Shown one piece after another: positions 1 to 4,341 of a DNA stretch of 8,665 bases; within the stretch, counting starts at the first letter, position 1; each line of letters starts with the position of its first letter. The position numbers were made by a program, and so were the translations under genes. Below the pieces are notes generated by a model. It ran no database searches. It saw only the letters and a program-made list of their open reading frames with translations, and was not told the origin of the DNA. This stretch comes from Candidatus Margulisiibacteriota bacterium (GTDB taxonomy: Bacteria > Margulisbacteria > Marinamargulisbacteria > DT-59), in NCBI GenBank assembly GCA_013215865.1, contig JABSQL010000137.1, positions 1 through 8,665 on the forward strand, given 5' to 3'.

Positions 1-1977
1 ATATATATTTCTTAAAAGTCCATCGATGGCGTTTCGGCTGTTGGAGCGGTATTCGTCTAACCATACAAACCCATTACTGAAATAGCCTAGCTTTCTCATA
101 ATCCCCACAAAGGACCGAACAGCAGGCAAGCTTTCCATTTCTATTTCAGGAATCCCCATCGCTCTCAGTAATATATTGGCCAGAACATTTTTCCCTGATT
201 GGTGCTTTCCAATGAGAAACAGAAAAGGAAAATATCCCTGCTTCCTAAATATCTCGGGTGCATATACACTTGCCACCACAAACCCATAGGCCAACCACCC
301 CTCATAACCCCCTAGATTACTCTTTATGACCTCTAAAAAGGCATTCAAAAGTACATCAGCATCATCTTCATAAAGTGGGGTTAGACAGGGTAATAGCGAT
401 GTTTGTTCCGAAACATTAAGAGATTGGATTTTGAAGCCTATCTCTTCTGTGGTCCAAACAATTCCTTTTTCGTCTGAAGGATAGAGTTGATGGTTTTTAA
501 TGATCCCGTTTTGATATATCCAGAACTGATGCTTTTCAGAATAGCCCACATGATCCAGGAGATATATCTTTCTGCCTGAATACTTAGATAATTCAAGCAA
601 CACTGTTTCCTTGAGGTCTGTCAGGGAGCCCCAAAAGCCAAACGTTCCTGCCTGTAATAATCGTTGTGTAAAATCTTGAAGTGATGCCAGTTGCTTGGTT
701 GTAAAAGAGAAAACACCCTCTACTTGGCCGCTTGAATTTGTTAATTGAAGGTCACGGATACAATCTTCTTCGGTATGTAGTTCATTCTCTACGGAAAAGG
801 TGAAGTTGGAGATGGGTATTAGTTTTGGGTCATCTTTTTTTTCAAGTTTGAGGTGATAATAACGGTTATTCTTTCTCATAACCCTATAACTGGTATCAGG
901 TACTTTCTGAGCATTTGATAGTCGTGATTGGAAATCTTGTTGTGGGGTATTGGTGGTTCCCAGGTATTCATCGATATCATTTGCATTTTCAAACGTAATA
1001 ATTCGAACCAAATGGTGAAGGGATTCTTTTTGAAATTCGCCTATTAACTTATGGGTATATCCTACCCCTGCAGCATCATTATCAAAGCAGAGGTACAGCT
1101 TCATCTTCCTGGTTTTAACTTTGTTAACAAGCCATTTTATTTGTGGGCATGTTAACTGACCCAATGTGGCTATGACAGAATCAATTTTACCCTTATCAAT
1201 AATACTCATTACATCGTTGGCACCTTCTACAACTACACACTTATCTGTGTGTTCGATGGCATCCATATTTAGGAAAAGGGCATCTGGGTTTCGGTGTATC
1301 TTTTTTGATTTGTATGTCATCTTGCTTGACGGATCTTTGACATCAAAATGGCTTAATTGTCCTTGGTAGATCACTGGGATGAGCAAGACATTTTCTGGGT
1401 AGTAGTCTTTTCCTTGTTGATTGGCAAAGCCGGCTTTTTGGATGTCTTTCATTGGGAACCCTTTTGAAAGAAGACTGTCTGTGAGACCGGTATGAGAAGG
1501 AACTACCCTCATCGACTCTATTACGGCATCGCTATGTTTTCGGATAGTTCTGAGGTAATTAAGAAGGCTCATTTTCCGATGATTTAACTGTATCTCTTTA
1601 TTAAGATTGGATTGGGAGTGGTTATTTAGAATGGTGAAGGCTGAATTTTTTATTTCCTGGATTAGGGTTGGGGGAAGTGATTGAATATTCCGTGTAATAT
1701 CAATATTATATTTATTAGACAGATACTGGATGGCTGCTTTCGTACCGAGATGTTTGAAGGTTTGTGTGAACGATAACACATCTCCCTTACAATGACATTG
1801 AAAGCATTTCCAGTATTGGTCATGTGTATTGATACGAAAGCAGTCATGGCCTTGGCAGTAGGGACATTGGCTGAGGTCAACGGTATCTGTCCCCACCCTT
1901 TTATGGGAATACCCTGTTTCTTGGGTAATATGCTGAACTATATTGATTTGAGATTTTAGCTCTTGGATATCGTTCAT
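1..1977 (-). CDS. Primase-helicase: CHC2-type zinc finger, Toprim, P-loop ATPase (3' end outside window)
   Basis: The minus frame is open for 659 codons from ATG at 1977 to the left edge, so the C-terminus is missing. Residues 38-67 form a CHC2-like zinc finger with Cys38, Cys41, His44, Cys46, Cys58, Cys61 and Cys63 as candidate ligands. A Toprim domain follows, with VVVEGAND (catalytic Glu251) and CFDND (Asp299, Asp301), ending near DIDEYL. The C-terminal part has a P-loop-like IGKHQSGKN (590-597) and a Walker-B-like VWLDEYRS (Asp641, Glu642). This order is known from primase-helicases of phages, plasmids and integrative elements, which lay RNA primers and unwind DNA at the element's origin. 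The P-loop has Asn597 where Ser/Thr is usual. The start was chosen because the zinc finger begins at the usual distance; the Shine-Dalgarno (AAGAA) is weak. The frame stays open upstream to 2226 but has no ATG there, and a sigma-54 promoter lies in that stretch. The domain call is firm; the exact replication role is inferred. Confidence 0.88.
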   Translation of the reverse strand, partial: MNDIQELKSQINIVQHITQETGYSHKRVGTDTVDLSQCPYCQGHDCFRINTHDQYWKCFQCHCKGDVLSFTQTFKHLGTKAAIQYLSNKYNIDITRNIQSLPPTLIQEIKNSAFTILNNHSQSNLNKEIQLNHRKMSLLNYLRTIRKHSDAVIESMRVVPSHTGLTDSLLSKGFPMKDIQKAGFANQQGKDYYPENVLLIPVIYQGQLSHFDVKDPSSKMTYKSKKIHRNPDALFLNMDAIEHTDKCVVVEGANDVMSIIDKGKIDSVIATLGQLTCPQIKWLVNKVKTRKMKLYLCFDNDAAGVGYTHKLIGEFQKESLHHLVRIITFENANDIDEYLGTTNTPQQDFQSRLSNAQKVPDTSYRVMRKNNRYYHLKLEKKDDPKLIPISNFTFSVENELHTEEDCIRDLQLTNSSGQVEGVFSFTTKQLASLQDFTQRLLQAGTFGFWGSLTDLKETVLLELSKYSGRKIYLLDHVGYSEKHQFWIYQNGIIKNHQLYPSDEKGIVWTTEEIGFKIQSLNVSEQTSLLPCLTPLYEDDADVLLNAFLEVIKSNLGGYEGWLAYGFVVASVYAPEIFRKQGYFPFLFLIGKHQSGKNVLANILLRAMGIPEIEMESLPAVRSFVGIMRKLGYFSNGFVWLDEYRSNSRNAIDGLLRNIY

Positions 1978-1996
1978 TTCATTTCTTGCTTTGGAA

Positions 1997-2014
1997 CAAG
2001 CAATATATCGCTTG
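1997..2014. promoter_or_regulatory. Near-perfect palindrome in the primase leader (operator or mRNA hairpin)
   Basis: CAAGCAATATATCGCTTG is an 18-bp dyad with one mismatched pair. It lies 20 nt upstream of the primase start codon and downstream of the predicted sigma-54 start point. It could be a repressor operator or a 5' UTR hairpin close to the weak ribosome-binding site. The palindrome is seen directly; its function is inferred. Confidence 0.4.
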
Positions 2015-2073
2015 TCTGATAGGTTTCGGTCATCGTGTCGTCCTTTTAATATGAATGTGCTATTTACACTCTC

Positions 2074-2089
2074 TGCATGTTTTGTGCCA
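2074..2089 (-). promoter_or_regulatory. Sigma-54 (-24/-12) promoter of the primase-helicase gene
   Basis: The minus strand reads TGGCACAAAACATGCA. Against the sigma-54 consensus TGGCACG-N4-TTGCW it keeps TGGCAC at -24 and GCA at -12, with the required 10 nt between the GG and GC pairs. Differences are A for G at position 7 and A for T at position 12. Transcription would start near 2063, giving a leader of about 86 nt to the ATG at 1977. A sigma-54 activator gene is present in the same window and an upstream dyad sits where an enhancer site is expected. Both support a real site, but no transcript data are available. Confidence 0.6.
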
Positions 2090-2129
2090 AATGGGTTTTG
2101 TGGCTGGAAGTGGTTTGGAATAGGGTTGT

Positions 2130-2160
2130 TTTCGTCATTATGACGAAATGTGACGAGATG
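2130..2160. promoter_or_regulatory. Upstream activator-like site: 19-bp palindrome plus tandem half-sites
   Basis: TTTCGTCATTATGACGAAA (2130-2148) is a perfect inverted repeat with 9-bp arms and a 1-nt centre. Its right half overlaps a tandem pair of 10-mers, TGACGAAATG (2141-2150) and TGACGAGATG (2151-2160). The dyad centre is about 76 bp upstream of the predicted sigma-54 start. That is where sigma-54 activators with a Fis-type helix-turn-helix commonly bind. I infer an enhancer for a bEBP, possibly the one at 7854-8665. A repressor operator is the main alternative. Confidence 0.5.
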
Positions 2161-2235
2161 AGGTTTGTAGTTGCTTATCAAATCGCAACTTTGCTTTATG
2201 AATAAAATTGCTGTGGTGTTAAATTAAGAAGAACG

Positions 2236-2274
2236 ACGCAAATGGCCCCATTTGCCCGTAAAGTGTATATTCAC
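2236..2274 (+). repeat. Palindromic repeat, copy 1 (downstream of the abi gene)
   Basis: The core is ACGCAAATG, four variable bases, CATTTGCCC, then G, TAAAGTG, three bases, AT, one base, CAC. The same element recurs at 3546-3585 in the same orientation. In this copy the dyad is GCAAATGG/CCATTTGC with a 2-nt loop (2238-2255). Loop bases differ between copies while the stems are kept. Read on the minus strand, the hairpin follows the abi stop codon by about 55 nt and is trailed by T-rich sequence, so it may help end abi transcription. The repeat is clear; its role is not. Confidence 0.6.
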
Positions 2275-2309
2275 CTAAGATGTGGGTCTTTTCTTCTAAT
2301 TCAAGAACT

Positions 2310-3191
2310 TCAAAGTTCTGACCATAAACAATGCTCTATCGAAAACGCCATACCTCTAAGAATAAATGAAGCGTGACTAGATGAATCTAAAAGGCTCTCA
2401 ATTTCCTTATTCCAATTATTTTGAAAAGACTCAGCGCTTGGAATCGTTTTTAACAACACATTAATAATGTAAAGAATTGAGCCTATTCTCTTAGGCACAA
2501 CCCCCCTCCAGTCTTCCGACCTGGGCAATTTCATTGAGATAGCGATTTCACGATTCCATAGACGTGCATGATGCGCACACACATTTCTGACAAAGCTCAT
2601 AGAATGTATCCAAGAAATAAGTAAAGAATGATGAAAACCTAACGTCTTACCAATTTCAGTTTGAACATCTCTTTTTAAATTACTAAATAATTTTGAGAGT
2701 GCGCCAAAAGACATCACCTCAACAGCCATCCAAAGTGGCAGCTTTGGAAAGTCATCATATTTGTTTTTATAATGCAAAATAAACGTCTCTTTGGACCGAG
2801 TCGCTTCGTCATGTACCCGTTCAAGCCATTGTGAGTGTAATTCTAACTTAAAAAAGTTTTCTTGTTTTTCGTGAACAAATGGGCCATGACTCATTGTTAA
2901 TAAATAGGTTAATTTTGCCCTCAAATATATTTCTACTACCTCAAGAGCATTATCAACAAGCTGCCTCAGTTGCCTATCAAATTTATAAAGAGATTCCACG
3001 TCCGTAAAAGTTGCACTCTCCTTGAATTGATGACGAATATTTTCGAATGGTAGGCAATATGCACTAAACCGATAGTAATTAACCTTGGCTAAAAATTGTT
3101 GAGCTTTCTCAAAATCAGAAATAATAAGCCCTCTGGATTCCAAGAGCTTAACTTGCTCTGAATAGTTTAATGGGTGCTTGCTGTATTTCAT
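2310..3191 (-). CDS. Abi_2 / AbiF-type abortive infection protein (HEPN ribonuclease-like)
   Basis: This 293-residue protein has the typical length and landmarks of the Abi_2 (AbiD/AbiF-like) family. It has an N-terminal segment with the LLESRGLII and NYYRFSAYCLPF signatures (about 16-49). Next is a helical YKFDRQLRQLVDNALEVVE region (about 69-90) and PKLPLWMAVEVMSFGALSKL (about 149-168). The HEPN active-site motif RNVCAHH follows, with Arg202 and His207 (R-x4-H), then the family's ARLWNR. HEPN proteins of this type are cytoplasmic RNA-cleaving toxins that stop growth during phage infection. I recall recent work pairing AbiF proteins with a neutralising non-coding RNA and placing them near Cas13 ancestry. 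The start has a good Shine-Dalgarno (AAGGGA, 5 nt spacing), part of which lies in a hairpin. A 66-codon ORF upstream overlaps the start by ATGA. The gene lies between two copies of a palindromic repeat, which suggests a transferable module. Confidence 0.88.
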   Translation of the reverse strand: MKYSKHPLNYSEQVKLLESRGLIISDFEKAQQFLAKVNYYRFSAYCLPFENIRHQFKESATFTDVESLYKFDRQLRQLVDNALEVVEIYLRAKLTYLLTMSHGPFVHEKQENFFKLELHSQWLERVHDEATRSKETFILHYKNKYDDFPKLPLWMAVEVMSFGALSKLFSNLKRDVQTEIGKTLGFHHSLLISWIHSMSFVRNVCAHHARLWNREIAISMKLPRSEDWRGVVPKRIGSILYIINVLLKTIPSAESFQNNWNKEIESLLDSSSHASFILRGMAFSIEHCLWSEL

Positions 3192-3388
3192 AGGAATCCC
3201 TTTTTAAAAACCCCATAAAAAGGAAAAACCCGTCCAAAATGCGCATTAATCCGAAGATTAAGAGGCGTGACGGGTATGTTACATATAGTATATTCCCTAA
3301 CGGACTTTATTTCAAACATCCTACCTTCTTTGATAGCCTTTTTCATAGCTACATTCTCATTCTGACCATAAATCCGATAGTTGCTCAT
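3188..3388 (-). CDS. Small 66-codon ORF overlapping the abi start (possible leader or antitoxin)
   Basis: I do not recognise this protein. It runs from ATG at 3388 and its TGA overlaps the abi ATG as ATGA, an arrangement typical of translational coupling. It begins MSNYRIYGQNENVAMKKAI and is basic, with no clear domain or membrane segment. Only a weak AAGAGA stands upstream as a ribosome-binding site. Its last 25 codons or so coincide with the UUCG-capped stem-loop and the hairpin over the abi Shine-Dalgarno. The stretch may therefore be a structured RNA with an open frame by chance, or a leader peptide whose translation opens the hairpin. A small protein antitoxin is possible but unsupported. 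Confidence 0.35.
   Translation of the reverse strand: MSNYRIYGQNENVAMKKAIKEGRMFEIKSVREYTICNIPVTPLNLRINAHFGRVFPFYGVFKKGFL
3197..3223 (-). promoter_or_regulatory. Hairpin masking the abi Shine-Dalgarno sequence
   Basis: On the abi mRNA, CCTTTTT (3223-3217) can pair with AAAAAGG (3205-3199) across an 11-nt loop. The right arm contains most of the AAGGGA Shine-Dalgarno (3202-3197), which lies 5 nt before the abi ATG at 3191. Pairing would hide the ribosome-binding site and keep toxin synthesis low. A ribosome finishing the upstream small ORF would open it. The stem is mostly A-U and there is an alternative local UUUUU/AAAAA pairing, so stability is modest. Confidence 0.4.
3224..3274 (-). terminator. 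UUCG-capped stem-loop with U-tract upstream of abi (terminator or attenuator)
   Basis: On the minus strand CCCGTC (3274-3269) pairs with GACGGG (3234-3229). Inside it CGC can pair with GCG, and TTAATC (3261-3256) pairs with GATTAA (3251-3246) around a TTCG tetraloop. Five U residues (3228-3224) follow the closing stem directly. Hairpin plus U-tract is the signature of an intrinsic terminator, and UUCG caps are frequent in real RNA stems. Its site just before abi suggests it ends a short upstream RNA or attenuates abi transcription. The asymmetric internal loop is unusual for a plain terminator. Confidence 0.5.
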
Positions 3389-3466
3389 CTAATGTCTCTT
3401 GGTCTCTACTTGAAGATTTTTAACTGTTATATACTTAACTTTTTTAGACAAAACTTTCTCCCTGAG
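3224..3466 (-). ncRNA. Candidate structured RNA upstream of the Abi gene (antitoxin-type ncRNA?)
   Basis: A short transcript could start just inside the palindrome next to TATAAT (3472-3477) and end at the UUCG stem-loop with U-tract (3224-3274), giving about 240 nt directly upstream of abi. From memory, AbiF-type toxins are reported next to a conserved non-coding RNA that controls them, and this layout would fit. Only the terminal stem-loop is a strong structure; the middle shows no convincing helices by eye. The 66-codon ORF covers the same stretch and is the rival explanation. Both ends are guesses. Confidence 0.3.
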
Positions 3467-3500
3467 AAAGTATTATACATCAACGTTTTAGTTGTGAAAA
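3453..3500 (-). promoter_or_regulatory. Promoter-like TATAAT with adjoining perfect palindrome (towards abi)
   Basis: The minus strand has TATAAT (3477-3472), and TTTTCA (3500-3495) lies 17 nt upstream as a weak -35. Directly after the -10 box is a perfect dyad, ACTTTCTC-AGG-GAGAAAGT (3471-3453), followed by TTTT. The dyad would cover the transcription start, as an operator does, or form a 5' hairpin of the RNA. It could instead terminate transcripts arriving from the right. A second A+T-rich -10 candidate (TATAAC) lies about 50 nt further downstream. Confidence 0.4.
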
Positions 3501-3545
3501 TAAATTATGTCACCTTCATCAAACACAAGAAAAAGAATTCTCATT

Positions 3546-3585
3546 ACGCAAATGATGATCATTTGCCCATAAAGTGCCCATCCAC
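3546..3585 (+). repeat. Palindromic repeat, copy 2 (between abi leader and membrane-protein gene)
   Basis: This is the second copy of the element at 2236-2274, in the same orientation and about 1.31 kb away. The dyad here, GCAAATGATGATCATTTGC (3548-3566), is a perfect palindrome with 9-bp arms. It is followed by CCATAAAGTG, three bases, ATCCAC. Centre bases differ from copy 1 but arms and the downstream TAAAGTG are kept. Together the copies enclose the abi module. It could be a module boundary, an operator shared by flanking genes, or a dispersed genomic repeat. Confidence 0.6.
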
Positions 3586-3600
3586 GCAAACGGGGTTTGC
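3586..3600. repeat. Third GCAAA/TTTGC palindrome next to repeat copy 2
   Basis: GCAAAC-GGG-GTTTGC is a 6-bp inverted repeat with a 3-nt centre. It lies directly after repeat copy 2 and its centre is 36 bp from that of the 3548-3566 palindrome. The shared GCAAA...TTTGC arms suggest a pair of binding sites for one dimeric regulator upstream of the membrane-protein gene. This is inferred from pattern alone. Confidence 0.35.
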
Positions 3601-3621
3601 ATCGTTTTTTGTCTCCAAGAA

Positions 3622-3630
3622 TGCTAAAAT
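3622..3630 (+). promoter_or_regulatory. Extended -10 promoter candidate for the membrane protein-kinase operon
   Basis: TGCTAAAAT matches an extended -10 box (TG-N-TATAAT with one change). Transcription would begin near 3636-3638, only 5-7 nt before the ATG at 3643. That would make the mRNA almost leaderless and would explain why no Shine-Dalgarno precedes this start. No well-placed -35 is visible. Confidence 0.3.
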
Positions 3631-3642
3631 ACCCCAACGACC

Positions 3643-4329
3643 ATGATGGGAAAATCCAAATTAACAAAATATGACAAGGCCTTCCTCTGGAAATTAATGG
3701 CCATTTCTGGCGTGTGCTGGACCGTTGCTGAAATACTCATGATCAAAATCGGGTTCCAAGAGTCTGTAACAACTGTCCCATTTATCGCGCTTTGTGCTGG
3801 ATTTGCCTGGAAGATACACTTCACATTTTACAAACCACAACAAATGCCACAATGGATCATCAATATCGTATGGTTGGGATTGGAATTGGTTCTAATCTAC
3901 CAGTTTCTTACATTTTCTTCAGATATTTGGATAGGCGCTTTAATTCCAGGTATGGGGCAAATGATGATTCATTTGTGTTTGTTCGCCATTACATCGGGGA
4001 TTTGTTTTCTACTCATTTCAGCCATGTCACAGGAATTCGAGGATACAGAAAAAGGTGCTTATTCTGCTTTTAGTATTAACTTATTGATGTCTGTATTATT
4101 TATCAATTTACTTCTTACTAGAGGTTCTGTAGCTGGGCAATCTATTTATATATTGGGATTTATGATGTTGGGCACCCTTATTCCTGCTTACTGCTTTTAT
4201 CGGGGATATCCTAAGTCGAAATTCCTGAATACACTCTATTTAACTACCTTCTTGGTGGATATTATTTACGCAACATTACTCATCAAAATGCACATGATTC
4301 AGGGCATAAATCCCTTTTTAAGGTTTTGA
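3643..4329 (+). CDS. Seven-helix membrane protein resembling Pyr4/PaxB-type membrane terpene cyclases
   Basis: The 228-residue product has about seven hydrophobic helices (roughly 14-34, 43-62, 69-89, 93-122, 133-153, 162-184, 192-214) and no signal peptide. The stretch WTVAEILMIKIGF...VPFIALCAGFAWK resembles, from memory, the start of fungal membrane-bound terpene cyclases of the Pyr4/PaxB type. Those are about 240 residues and have an ALCxNxAWE motif. The acidic residue reported as essential there (Glu63 of Pyr4) is Lys57 here. A C-terminal Asp206 in VDIIYATLL could match the second one (Asp218). It may therefore be a non-catalytic relative, perhaps binding an isoprenoid or other lipid. Only 12 nt separate it from the histidine kinase, so it may be that kinase's membrane partner. 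ATG at 3643 or 3646 is possible; neither has a Shine-Dalgarno. That it is a membrane protein is firm; the family is tentative. Confidence 0.75.
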   Translation: MMGKSKLTKYDKAFLWKLMAISGVCWTVAEILMIKIGFQESVTTVPFIALCAGFAWKIHFTFYKPQQMPQWIINIVWLGLELVLIYQFLTFSSDIWIGALIPGMGQMMIHLCLFAITSGICFLLISAMSQEFEDTEKGAYSAFSINLLMSVLFINLLLTRGSVAGQSIYILGFMMLGTLIPAYCFYRGYPKSKFLNTLYLTTFLVDIIYATLLIKMHMIQGINPFLRF

Positions 4330-4341
4330 ATTAAAGGCGCA

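Noticed and set aside
1166..1369. 67-codon plus-strand ORF
   Set aside because: Lies wholly inside the Toprim region of the primase-helicase on the other strand; a shadow frame.
1662..1880. 72-codon minus-strand ORF
   Set aside because: A different frame inside the zinc-finger region of the primase gene on the same strand; that frame carries the conserved motifs, this one does not.
1978..2223. In-frame open stretch upstream of the primase ATG, possible N-terminal extension
   Set aside because: No ATG or GTG start with a ribosome-binding site is present. A sigma-54 promoter and an enhancer-like dyad lie inside it, and the zinc finger already sits at a normal distance from ATG 1977.
2305..2318. 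Small hairpin GAACTT-CA-AAGTTC at the abi stop codon as a terminator
   Set aside because: Short, A/T-rich stem without a following U-tract on either strand.
3567..3582. Second sigma-54-like site on the minus strand (GGGCACTTTATGGGCA) in repeat copy 2
   Set aside because: GG and GC spacing fits, but the -12 side lacks TT. The site overlaps the repeat dyad, and copy 1 of the repeat loses the -24 GG; probably coincidence.
2236..3600. CRISPR array or tandem antitoxin RNA repeats
   Set aside because: Only two widely spaced copies of the palindromic repeat exist, with a gene between them and no regular spacers.
3239..3646. 135-codon plus-strand ORF running into the membrane-protein gene
   Set aside because: It runs antisense to the abi leader, crosses the repeat and palindromes, has no convincing ribosome-binding site and no recognisable domain.
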